Origin: Phialophora verrucosa
Taxonomy: Eukaryota > Ascomycota > Eurotiomycetes > Chaetothyriales > Herpotrichiellaceae
Length of the DNA: 64,000 bases
Assembly: GCA_002099365.1 (NCBI GenBank)
Contig: MSED01000014.1
Location: 1,364,001-1,428,000 of the forward strand
Direction of reading: 5' to 3'
The translations under genes were made by a program, and so were the position numbers. Every line of letters begins with the position of its first letter. Position 1 is the first letter of the stretch. The notes under the pieces are model-generated. The model was not told the origin of the DNA, did no database searches, and was given only the letters and a program-made list of their open reading frames with translations. Below, piece by piece: positions 10,695 through 20,396 of the stretch.

Positions 10695-11773
10695 CGTTAC
10701 TAGACGGTACCTGGGTAATGAGATGAGGTCGACGATCTAGAACGGTCTTCCGCCCAGTCTGTGATATCCAGGTCTCAGTAGTAAAAGCCACGGATGTAGA
10801 CGTCGAACGCCAGCACCATCAAGTAACGCCGCTCGCGTCTCGGCTGTGATCGTAGGTCCGGTTTGTCCTCGTCGACGCTTACTTTCTTCAACTGCAGTCC
10901 CTAGCCGAGGGTATGTCCTGTGATTTACTATGTGTGTGTACGCCGCGTCAGCAGGGTCGTGTCCCAACCAGATCTACCCGAACCGGGTACGTCCGACTCG
11001 AATCACTGACTGGTTGGATGCGCCAGTTCGATCGTCCGATTGTCTATGTCTTCACAATCCCCGTTGAAAAGTCGAGTCGACGGATAAATAAATAGCTTTG
11101 GGAACGATGAGCAGCAACATTGACATTGGGAAACGCCGGGCGGGCCTTTTATCTCCGAACGACGCATGGAGTTTCTCCACATCACATCTTCCGACACGCC
11201 TCGACACCTCCTCCGGACATGGTGCATACTTGTAGATATCTCGCGATCCCCCGTGAGAGGTCTGGACAGACAGCTCTGATCTAATCACGGCGACTCTGAG
11301 TAGGATATCTTGACCGCCGTTGACTGGTGCGGGTTGCAATGGGTGGTATTACATATAGTCCTCGTAGTTCCTTACCCACTATGCATATGCTCTCTCAGTA
11401 CATATTACGCACTATAGACTACGGGAAGGTATTGGAAGTGGGTGAAGATTTGGAATAGGAAGATCGAGACCGTGATCGTGATTGTGATATTGTAAGTAAG
11501 AGATATATAATTCAATTCTAGTTAGTGGATGTGAGATGTTAGATGTCGACCATGTGAATCTCAAGCCGTGTTCCAAGGAGGCTCCGCCACCGAGATGCAG
11601 TACTGTAAGTAACTATCTTCCCCCCGACTCCCTCGAGCCCAGGAGTATGCTGAGTAGTCTAGATGCGCGGGCTTTGCATCTCCATTCGTCTCTGTCGGAA
11701 ATCAATGTCCTCCTGCCTGATATGACTCAATCTCTGTCCGCTTCACTTCCAGACAAGTACTCCACGCCGGCCA
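10695..11773. other. Intergenic, no gene supported
   Basis: About 1.1 kb between the SDR start and the FAD-monooxygenase stop. Only short chance frames were seen; no repeats or RNA gene recognised. Confidence 0.5.
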
Positions 11774-13111
11774 TCACCTCACCCATTCGTACTCCGGCAG
11801 ATTGTACTTGTCTCCCTCGGCAAAGGCGCTGCCGAACCATCGGTGCGCAAACTCCATGACTCCGCTCCACGCGACGAGGGCAAAGACGTGGTTCCGCAAC
11901 CAGATTCCCCACGCCGTCTGCGGGGCCAGAACACTAGGGATGAGCGGCGGGATCTTCTGCAAGTCCGTGATGATCGGCCTCATCGTCTGCTCGTAGCCCC
12001 TGAGTCCCGCTGCAATGTCACCCTTGTGTTTACAGATCTCGCCCGCGAGGACGTACGCCCCGGCCAGGGCAAGCGTGGTGCCCCCTCCGGTCGGACCGGG
12101 CGCATAGGCCGCATCCCCGACAAGAACAACTCGGCCCTTGGACAGGCTGGGGAGCTTGACCTGCACGATCTCGGTGGCGTAAAAGTCCGACGAGTCCATC
12201 ATGCCGCGGAGCACCTCGTCGGTCTTCCAGCCGGCTCCTGCAAAGTGCGTGGCGACGTACTGTTTGAGCGCGGCGTCTCCCTTGGCCACGGCCTCGCGGA
12301 ATGGGATCGGCGCGGCGTGGTCGTTTCGCGGGTGGATGCCCATCAGGGTGACACGCGTGACGCCCGCAGGGTCGGGTCCGAGGGCGATGAACCGGCCCCC
12401 CACGGCCGTGTATGCATGTCCGATCTTACTTCCCTGGAGGAGATCTCCCGGCAGGGAGAAATACGCGGCCCAAGAGTTGACCGGGTGGATGTAGTCGCGC
12501 GCTCGGCAGCCGAGACCCATGGCCCTGGTCCTCGACGTCGCCCCGTCACACGCCACAACAAGATCATACTCCCCGGTGGGGAGGTTGCCGTTCATGAATT
12601 CCACCGTGACGGGCCCGTCGTCGGCGTCGGCGTCGCGCATGCTAGCCACTTGCTCCCCAAAAAAGTACTTGATCATTGGGCATTGAGCCTGGCCTCGACT
12701 GGGATCGTGGTCGGCGCCTCGATCTTGACTTTCTTCATTCCCACCCGTCAAATCATACAGAATCCCCGCCAGCTCGCCCCTGAAAATCTCATACTCGCTC
12801 ACCAAGCTCTGCTGCTCCGGGTTCCCAGTCGGGCGAATCGTACCAAACGGCCGCCCCGCGGAATCCACGAAGCTCACGCCCTCAAGCGTCGTGGCCTTGG
12901 CCCTCACCGCGTCTTCCATGCCCTTCATCCTCCGCATCACCGTCACGCCGGCGGTGCGGATGTCGACCGCCTGTCCACTGGTGCGGAGCTTGGGGAACCG
13001 TTCGATGACTGTGACTGATGCGCCGGCGCGGGCGAACCAATACGCTGCGGTGGGGCCTGCGATGGAGGCTCCGACGATGAGGACGCGGAGGGGACGTTGC
13101 AAGTGGGACAT
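11774..13111 (-). CDS. FAD-dependent monooxygenase (PHBH/TetX-like fold)
   Basis: Single exon, 445 residues. The dinucleotide-binding start is LIVGASIAGPTAAYWFARAG...VIERF, the DG motif is YDLVVACDGATSRTRAMGL, and the late GD motif is GRVVLVGDAAYAPGPTGGGTTLAL. Together these three place it in the class A flavoprotein monooxygenases that hydroxylate small aromatic or polyketide-like substrates with NAD(P)H and O2. Start is the ATG at 13111 (MSHLQRPLRVL), seven codons inside a slightly longer open frame. No N-terminal signal or membrane helix. Enzymes of this kind occur both in catabolism and in secondary-metabolite clusters; the neighbours here do not decide. Confidence 0.9.
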   Translation of the reverse strand: MSHLQRPLRVLIVGASIAGPTAAYWFARAGASVTVIERFPKLRTSGQAVDIRTAGVTVMRRMKGMEDAVRAKATTLEGVSFVDSAGRPFGTIRPTGNPEQQSLVSEYEIFRGELAGILYDLTGGNEESQDRGADHDPSRGQAQCPMIKYFFGEQVASMRDADADDGPVTVEFMNGNLPTGEYDLVVACDGATSRTRAMGLGCRARDYIHPVNSWAAYFSLPGDLLQGSKIGHAYTAVGGRFIALGPDPAGVTRVTLMGIHPRNDHAAPIPFREAVAKGDAALKQYVATHFAGAGWKTDEVLRGMMDSSDFYATEIVQVKLPSLSKGRVVLVGDAAYAPGPTGGGTTLALAGAYVLAGEICKHKGDIAAGLRGYEQTMRPIITDLQKIPPLIPSVLAPQTAWGIWLRNHVFALVAWSGVMEFAHRWFGSAFAEGDKYNLPEYEWVR

Positions 13112-14071
13112 GTTGTTTCCCCCTTTGGCCAAGTGCGCGAGTCGATTTGTAGTGGGTTGGCTCTTATGAGTTACGACTTCCTTCGTTTCTCCCTCCCTTC
13201 CGCACAGTACGCGCAGAGCTAGCTTGTCGGGGGGACGATCTTCCAGTATCCAACTTATTCACCGAGTAATGCTTGGTGAGTACATACTCGTGACATGGAC
13301 ACAGAGAGGACACGAAACGACACAACAGTACGTTCACCAGCAGCACAAGGGTCGTGTCGAGACATGTACATCAAATATACACATATATGTACCTACCTTT
13401 CCGGTCCTAGATCAAATCTAAGAATTGTCATCGTCATCGTCGGACTGCGCGTTCACTAGGCGGCCGAGATAGGCGGACATGGACAGGACAGTATGTGCTT
13501 TGGTTGCATGGTGTCCCTTGAGAATCTTGACATTCTTAATCTCGGACGAGAGTTTCGCTCGGCGCCGTCGACTTCAGGCCCGAGAGCGGATGTGCTTTAC
13601 CGTAGCCGAATTACTGCGGAGGGAGTGGCCTCTTCCGTACTCGAGACTTCAGCTCTGAGTCTGGTTGCGTCTGGGTCGCGGCTTGATAGCTTATAAGATA
13701 CTCACTCGGTCCTACTCCATACTGTTTTAGATACTGGCGCGAGAAGCTATCAGTGTACAGGCGCAGCCCTGGAGTGATTCTGAGTGGTACTGAATCATTG
13801 CAAATCACTATCCCAGTATTTGACGCTACGGGGTTACGAAATCCAAGACACGCAGTAGATCCTGCTTCAGGACTCAGACCTGCATCTATCTATTTATTTG
13901 TTGAATATGAAATATGATCTAGGATACGGGGTGCAGGACACGTTTATCCTCGTCCTTCGTCCTCTGTACTTCTTACTGTGTAGCTAGCTAGCTACACTGT
14001 GAGTACGCCGGATTCAGTAAGAGACACCACGACCACATCACGAAGCTTCAACTCAGGGTCTTCCATTCACA
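13112..14071. other. Divergent intergenic region, no gene supported
   Basis: Upstream region of the FAD monooxygenase (minus) and IPK1 (plus). It contains a short TAGCTAGCTAGC run near 13981-13993. No core promoter element was recognised with confidence. Confidence 0.5.
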
Positions 14072-15139
14072 ATGTCACTACCAGCGCATGCGCACTACCC
14101 GTCCCCGTCGTGCCCCTCCGCCCTCAAAGACGCGACTCTACAGCTTCATTACCTCGCCGAGGGGGCCGCGAATATCATCTACAGCGTGTCTGTTCTCTCG
14201 CCGGACAGTCTGAAGCATCACTCTCATTGCTGTGTCATGCGTCTACGGAAAGACCTTTCATTCACGAAGCCCGCGCAGGAAGTCATGTCGGATTTCAACA
14301 CGTCGATACTCCCCTTGTTTGGCGACGCATATAAGGCCCTGCTAATGGAGCAGTCCTTATATCGACTCTCAGAGGAGATGGTGCAGAAGGCGAACGACGA
14401 GTTGAGGGAAATGGATCAAGTTGACAGGTCGGTCCTGCGGGCTGAGGGGGTCAAAGCCGCGGGAAAGAAGGTTCGACATCCTCACAGACGACATGTCTAT
14501 CTACCGTCATACCAGATGGAGCAGTATGGCATTTTGATGCAAAACTTGCAGGGCCCAGGGACCGACTGGCTCGTCGAGTTCAAGCCGAAGTGGTTGTTGC
14601 AGAGTCCTAGCGCGCCCTCGGATGCGAGAAATTGTAGGACCTGCGCTCTTAACGCGTTGAGGAGAAAAGATGGTAAGCATAAAGGGAGAGGTGACTCGGG
14701 GTTTTGTCCCTTCGACTTGCTCGTCGGGCCTGAGGAGAAAGACGTCTTAACGCGAGCGTTGAAGAATATATGGCCGCTTAGGGACGGCATTGACAAGTTT
14801 GTGGCCGAGTTCACGAACAAGGTCCAACCCGCTTTGAGACATCTGCAGGGACTGGAGCAGGAGCATGGCTGTGTGGGGTTGGCAGACTTTCAGAACCCAG
14901 CCGGCAAGGACTTTGGCGTTGCCATGGCCTTGAGAGACTGCAGTGTCTTCTTGGCGCTCAGAGGCAGCACCACCGAAGGAGTGGATGTTGTGGATGTGAA
15001 GTTCGCGGATCTGGATTTGAAGACCACCGAGGGGGGGAAGGTGCAGAAGTGGGCAGCGATGGAGCAAGAGCTGCTGGAAGGCGGATGGTATTATAGCTCA
15101 GAAGGGTCGGATTGCTCCTTGAGTCGCGCAACGCGGTAG
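14072..15139 (+). CDS. IPK1: Inositol-pentakisphosphate 2-kinase
   Basis: Single exon, 355 residues. The family signature is clear: YLAEGAANIIYSV is the Gly-rich nucleotide loop, MRLRK follows on the next strand, and VEFKPKWLLQSPSAP with RNCRTCALN is the conserved IPK1 E(I/V)KPK and Cys/Arg block. Late motifs VAMALRDCSVFLAL and VDVVDVKFADLDLK correspond to the second-lobe catalytic/metal region (DxKxxDxDxK). The enzyme phosphorylates Ins(1,3,4,5,6)P5 to InsP6 (phytate), linked to mRNA export and inositol pyrophosphate signalling. The 3' end lies 35 bp from the convergent calycin-like gene. Confidence 0.9.
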   Translation: MSLPAHAHYPSPSCPSALKDATLQLHYLAEGAANIIYSVSVLSPDSLKHHSHCCVMRLRKDLSFTKPAQEVMSDFNTSILPLFGDAYKALLMEQSLYRLSEEMVQKANDELREMDQVDRSVLRAEGVKAAGKKVRHPHRRHVYLPSYQMEQYGILMQNLQGPGTDWLVEFKPKWLLQSPSAPSDARNCRTCALNALRRKDGKHKGRGDSGFCPFDLLVGPEEKDVLTRALKNIWPLRDGIDKFVAEFTNKVQPALRHLQGLEQEHGCVGLADFQNPAGKDFGVAMALRDCSVFLALRGSTTEGVDVVDVKFADLDLKTTEGGKVQKWAAMEQELLEGGWYYSSEGSDCSLSRATR

Positions 15140-15174
15140 AATGTCGCAGAAATGCCGCATGTCACCATCGTCGT

Positions 15175-15726
15175 CTATGGCTCGTGTTTGATAGAGAAGA
15201 TTGTTTCCGCCAGTTTCTGCACGTTGGTGTCCTCGACCGCTCTCAGTTCCTGCTTGACTCGCTCCAACAATGTCTCGGACAATCCACTTTTTTGGCGAGC
15301 ATATATATCAATGCCGGCTGGCGTAAAGAGGGTCTTCTGGAAGAACGTGACTGCCCAGCCGCCATCTTCCTCGCCATATCCCAAGACCTGCCAATGGCTG
15401 GACGCAATCTTCAGGAGACCTTTCCCACGCCAGTGGTATGCACCTTTGGTTGTGGCATCCGGGGTGTCAATGCCCTCGACCTTCTTTTGCTTCGTCGAGT
15501 TCAGAGGCTGGTATTCAACAAGGTCGTCCAGGTATTCGCCGTTGTCAGGGAGAGGTGTATAGGTGATGGTGACGTTCTGATTCTTCTTCCACATTGGAAG
15601 CGTTGAATGAGTAACGTGCCATTTGCCTTGCAAGAAGGAGACACTCGGGGACACAAAGTCTTTCGAAGGGGCAGAGGATGTCGTCGGAGGGCGGAAGTTG
15701 AGTCCTGTGCTGTCGGCGCGAGCCAT
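15175..15726 (-). CDS. Calycin/lipocalin-like protein of unknown function
   Basis: Single exon, 183 residues, ATG at 15726. No signal peptide or membrane helix. After a disordered N-terminus comes FLQGKWHVTHSTLPMWKKNQNVTITYTPL, which has the GxW opening strand of lipocalin-like barrels. Alternating hydrophobic strands follow (GAYHWRGKGLLKIASSHWQVLGYG, WAVTFFQKTLFTPAGIDIYAR), ending in a helix with ETLLERVKQEL. I read this as a cytosolic beta-barrel that may bind a small lipophilic molecule; it is fold inference from pattern only. Convergent with IPK1. Confidence 0.7.
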   Translation of the reverse strand: MARADSTGLNFRPPTTSSAPSKDFVSPSVSFLQGKWHVTHSTLPMWKKNQNVTITYTPLPDNGEYLDDLVEYQPLNSTKQKKVEGIDTPDATTKGAYHWRGKGLLKIASSHWQVLGYGEEDGGWAVTFFQKTLFTPAGIDIYARQKSGLSETLLERVKQELRAVEDTNVQKLAETIFSIKHEP

Positions 15727-16405
15727 AATGAAAGTGCTCTTGAGGATGTCAAGGTCACCGTTGAGTTTCTTGGTCGACCGAGATCACCAAGGTGCTGTGT
15801 ATGTGCTGAAACCCTGGTTGTTTCAGTCGTACCTGAATTAGAAGACTGAGGATAACAGACACGTCATATAGCACCGAGCCATCGACTACACCACCAAACT
15901 TACCTTTCACCTACGTAGACATCTTTTCGGACAAAGTTGTGTGATACAAGCAAATCCATATCAATTTCGCATCCTGCCGCACGCAATTCTCGAGGACGCG
16001 CAGGAGCAGAGTGGCCACAGTCACGTGGAACATTCAGACAACCTAAGCTCAACTTCCACTCACCCACAACTCACCATTATTCACCTTTGACTCACCTACA
16101 ACCTAACCTTTTCCTTTTCGACAATGGCTTCTGTGTCTACAATTGACCATGTCCCCGCTCATTAGATGAACAAGTTCCCTGTTTTGGACCCTTTAGGCCG
16201 GTGGCTGTCCCTATCTATTCAACCTTCTTTCCTACATCTCCGAACTTCCTCTCTGTCCGCAAAATGGGCCTTCACACTTGTGCAAATGTCAAGGTCTTCC
16301 TCTCTTGCCTGCGGAGTATTGCACTAAACCTCAGATACGCCTCAATTCCAAGTTGACTACTAGGTACACTCCTCGCCGCGCTCCTAGACAGGAGACCTGT
16401 GATCG
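15727..16405. other. Intergenic, no gene supported
   Basis: Between the start of the calycin-like gene and the 3' end of the P450. Contains CTCACC/ACAACC-rich sequence near 16050-16110 but no recognisable feature. Confidence 0.5.
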
Positions 16406-18221
16406 TTAGGACGACTCTCGCCGTTTGAGCCGGACTATCAGGCCCGTCTGCTTATTAAACCAGAAATTATGCGTTTGCCAGGGGTGTTCAGACGCCATTT
16501 CTATGCTGAAATGGCGCAGCAGCTGGGGAATCAGCTTGTGCAGCTCGGTCAGCGAGATCTACGTGTACCGACATGAATTATCAGCATGGAGCACATTAGA
16601 GGATGATACTGTATTAACGAATGGGAGGGGGAAACCCGCAAAACCTACGTTTTTGCCGATACATGTCCTGGTCCCAGCCCCGAAATGCAGCATGTGCTTG
16701 TTCATTGCGGTGCTGTCGCCCAGGATCCAACGCGAGGGACGGAATTTGTCGGCGTCCCGCCCGAAGATGGTCTGGTCGAAGTGAACGACCGCAGCGTTCA
16801 TGCCGACGCGGTATCCCGCCGGGATAAAGCGGTCACAGAGGACGAGTCCGCCCCGAGGCACCACGCGCGGCATCGTGAGACCGACGCTGGGGTGCAGCCG
16901 CATGGCCTCCTTGATGCAGGCACATAACAGCGGCAGGGTCAGTGCTTCCGAGTACTGCACCGGGGTGCTGAGCTTGCCTCGTGCGGCCGCATCGTCCAGC
17001 TCCGCCACGAGGTCCTGGTAGACTTGGGGATTCTTGACCAAATGGTAGATGACTGAGCGCAGGGCAATCGCCGTGGTATCGGAGCCGGCAAAGCTATAAC
17101 AGTACGATCATAGTTAATTATCAGACGGGGAATAGCGGCCTTCTTGGGGCCGAAAAGAGATACCTACAGTGCAACATAAGCTTCGTAGGTGATCTCGCCT
17201 TCACCAAAGTCGACCTTTTCGCCCTTTAGCTGATGGATCTCGAAGAGCTGCTGGAGAAGGTCTCGTCGGATGTCTTGATGGCGACCAGCTGACAAGGCTT
17301 GTTTTCGTCGCGTTACGCAGTCTCGTGCCGCGTTGGCAATGTGGTCGATTGCCTTCAGCGCGTTCCGGACGGTCGGACTTAGGACCGCCATCCCCAGGAC
17401 CAGCGGTCGCACATAGGAGGGTCCCAGTGCGGTCATCGTCAGCACGGGAAGCAGAGTGTCCAGCGAAGCGATGTAGGAGCCGTGGTCCGTCCGATGCTCC
17501 ATGAAGCCAAACATCTGGCCGAAATACAGCTCGCCAATCACGTCGAATGCGTACCTAATACGTGGGTCAGCCCAGCGAGCCGAGTGTGAGAGGTGTCCTC
17601 CTAGACGAAAAGCAAAGCATCGAAAGACTTTCGAATCCTTTCCCTACAGTATTCGTACATTTGCAACCATTGGCCCAGGTCGACCGTCTGGCCGGTGTGT
17701 GCGAACTCGGCCATACGCTGGACGAACAACTCGGAGCACTTGTCGACGTACTGCTCGGACTGGAGGACGTTGGAAAGACTGTACACGTGGTTGACGATTC
17801 TTCTTCTCTCCGCGTGCAACTTCTCGTCCGTCACGCTGAAGTGGTCGGGATATTTGCTGAACGATCTGTTGCCCCAGACTGGGTAGAAGTCGGTCTTGCT
17901 GATCGGGTTTTGCAGACGGTAGATCTGAGGGATGGCCTCGGGGGAAGCGCAGGCAACCTCGTTGGGCGCGATGCGAATCAGAGGGCCGTATCGCTGGTGC
18001 AGGGCACGCTGCACATGCTCCATATTACCCTGCGCGGTCTGGCGCATGATCCACAACCTCGAGAAGGAGGCGAGAAAAGGACCGGGGATCTTGGCCAACG
18101 GGTGCCACGTCCTGCAGTACACAATCCATCCGAGCACGTACAGGAGGGCAATCCCGGGCAGGAGGAGCCATGATGGAAGAGGCAGAGACCACGCAGGCCT
18201 GGAGACGGTAGAAGCAAGCAT
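16406..18221 (-). CDS. Cytochrome P450 monooxygenase
   Basis: Four exons: 18221-17659, 17554-17168, 17093-16649 and 16558-16406; 515 residues. Introns of 104, 74 and 90 bp all close in phase. The N-terminus is a membrane anchor (WLLLPGIALLYVLGWIVY), then the Pro-rich hinge HPLAKIPGPFLA. The first splice gives YAFDVIGELYFG, a fungal P450 hallmark. The second rebuilds the I-helix oxygen motif FAGSDTTA. The K-helix ExxR is KEAMRLHP, and the heme-binding loop FGAGTRTCIGKN precedes the last splice. The final exon holds the L-helix and beta-strand tail. ER-bound, acting with a P450 reductase. It resembles fungal pisatin-demethylase-like families involved in specialised metabolism or detoxification; substrate unknown. 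Confidence 0.92.
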
Positions 18222-18978
18222 GAAGGATGTCAAGATTCAAGAGTCTATCCTCCTCTTCGGGTCCCTAGGGAAGCGAAAGGAGCGAAGTAGGGAAAGGTGT
18301 TGCAATCTAGGAAGGGGGCCCATGGAGGTATGGATTTTGTTTCTCTTCTTCTAACATCGGTCGAGCAGTGTCTTGCCTTGCACCCTGCCGTTACCATTGC
18401 CATTGCCGGTCTTGAAGCATTCCTCGATCTGCGGAGGCGATGGTGGGGGAGGGGGAGGGAGAGCCTCCTAAGTAACGATCACTACCTTCCGTACGTACTG
18501 GGGGCGGCATCATGAACGTCTTTCCCTGCCGACCAATGCCATGAGTACGGAGGTACGGGGTAGATCGAGCCCCCGAAGGGAGGAAGGACGCGAGGTTTCA
18601 GGAACTCAGGGCTCCACCGTACCAGTCGTTACCTGCATTAGTCCTCCACATACCCCCGACCCTAGACCTACTCCGTCGCTTTCTCTGATCCACATTCCTT
18701 GGCTTGCTTCGTCTACTTACTCGTTGTTCAGAACCTCGTGCGAATCCCCAGACTTCCCCCACATCCTTGCACTCCTTCCCATGTTTCTCTGCGGTCTTTG
18801 CCCGCCATCTGGGATACGTCTTCAGGCGCTACTTGTCCATTACCACCAGCACAGGCAGCGCTCGGGACATAGACTCCAAGGTCCAATGGTGCCGGACCCA
18901 GCTGGACGAATGACAAGCCCGCGCCGATGAGGAAAAGAGAACGGCAGCAGGGAGCCCGTCGCATAGAGCAGCGTGGCA
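18222..18978. other. Upstream region of P450, no intact gene
   Basis: Sits between the P450 start and the remains of a transcription-factor gene. It may contain that gene's former promoter and 5' end. No frame with coding character was recognised. Confidence 0.5.
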
Positions 18979-20212
18979 AAGCCGCCTGATCTGCCCCTGT
19001 CGTGCCCTGTGTGCCGCAAGCTCTATGGCCTGGTGGACCATCTGAGTCGTCACTGAAGCTCACACTCCGCTCACCGACCACACATCTTTCACAATTGGCA
19101 CAAAGCTTACAAGCGCCAGGATGTGTTGCAACGGCACCAGGCCATATGCCGGGCCAGAATCAGAACGCAACTGATCGACATATCGGACAAGTGGAAAAAG
19201 CCGTCGAGCGTGCGGTCGCTGTGCGCGTTGAGGAGATGTGGGTGCGATTGCAGATAACCTTGTACGGCCTGCCAAAGTGAAAGGCCATACATGTACTTAT
19301 ACCGGGAAACCGATCAGGGAACAACCCTGGGCCCTTCAGTCCGCTTTCGGAGTATGCTTGTACCGGACCGGGGAGAGCAGTATAATCGATGGCGAGGGCG
19401 GTGGTCCCGTATGCGGAGCATGGGGGCTCGCCGAAAGCCGCGCAGCACAACTTTGACTGGCAGCGCTTTTGTCCTGACCGAACATGTCCCCTGGACCGGG
19501 GTCTATGTCTTCCTAGTCGACACTTCCTTCGTCATTTTCCACAATCCACCTCCCAGGTTGAGCGTCCAGGAGCTGAGGGTCGACCTCGTCTCGCCTGAAG
19601 GAAGCTTCCAGGCCCAAGATGCCAATAACTTGCTTCCATCGTCTCGGCCTTGTGCAGCCCTTCCGCTGTCCGGCAGCGATGGGCCTATTCTCTATGCAGC
19701 GATTGGGCACGTCCAAAAAGAAGACATGGACGGTAACATCTTCTTACGCCTGACGCGTGCTGGTCACCACAATCTCTGGGTTCTCTGTTCCGCCCTGCAC
19801 AGTCTCATCTTCAACCTCGAGGTCACTTTTGGCAGCGAATCTCAGCAACACCGCGGCCAATTTGCGGCAGCTTTGAAATCAACATCCGGCTCGACACCCA
19901 GTGGACGTCGATGAATCTAAGATCGACGCCCTGCGCGCGCGGACCCGGCCTGGTCGGATGAGACTCGCCCTTGACTGGTGGCTCCTTGCTCGCCACATCT
20001 TGCAGCGGATGAGATCTTGTCATGCCGACCTCGAAGCCGCCGAAGAGGTGTCCGGTCCCGACAGCTGGCACGTAGATCTCGGACCTTCCCTCATCCAAGA
20101 CACCTGGACCCAAACTCTCCCAGCCAATGATGAGACTTGTGATGACTGCCGGAGCTTGAACCTCATCTCCCTCCCCCACATCCGTATTCTTCTTTCTATA
20201 CATGCCCCATGA
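18979..20212 (+). pseudogene. Decayed C2H2 + Zn2Cys6 transcription factor
   Basis: One forward frame shows CPVCRKLYGLVDHLSRH (19003-19053), then a TGA stop (19054-19056). In the same frame follows HIFHNWHKAYKRQDVLQRHQAIC (from about 19078), which is a fungal second C2H2 finger whose two leading Cys positions are now Phe and Trp. Next comes LCALRRCGCDCR, a TAA stop (19255-19257) and PCTACQSERPYM, the ghost of a Zn2Cys6 binuclear cluster. A Lys/Arg linker joins them, the classic order of C2H2/Zn2Cys6 regulators. Further on are scattered fragments in other frames, including DTWTQTLPA and LPHIRILLSI near 20100-20200, typical of the fungal regulatory domain. Several lesions fit C-to-T change. Dead gene, not translatable as one protein. 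Confidence 0.7.
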
Positions 20213-20337
20213 TCCATAATCATGTCAGACCAATGGATCGGGGCCATTACGAAGGCCCTCCTGACCATTGCTCCTATCCGGCTGTTGCCCCTTTCCGTGA
20301 GATACAACCAACAACGCCGCAGACAATCCGGCAGAGC

Positions 20338-20345
20338 TATATAAG
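20338..20345 (+). promoter_or_regulatory. TATA box of the carotenoid-oxygenase gene
   Basis: TATATAAG lies 52 bp before the ATG at 20397, so a transcription start about 30 bp downstream would leave a leader of only a few tens of bases. Sequence match plus position; not shown experimentally. Confidence 0.5.
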
Positions 20346-20396
20346 GCCCGAGGCTACCCCGTCTGGAGTTCCATTCATTCCAGCAGCCTTCCACGT

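Noticed and set aside
11843..13018. 391-codon open frame on the plus strand
   Set aside because: Antisense shadow of the FAD monooxygenase; composition is Arg/Gly-rich with no domain, caused by GC-rich codon usage.
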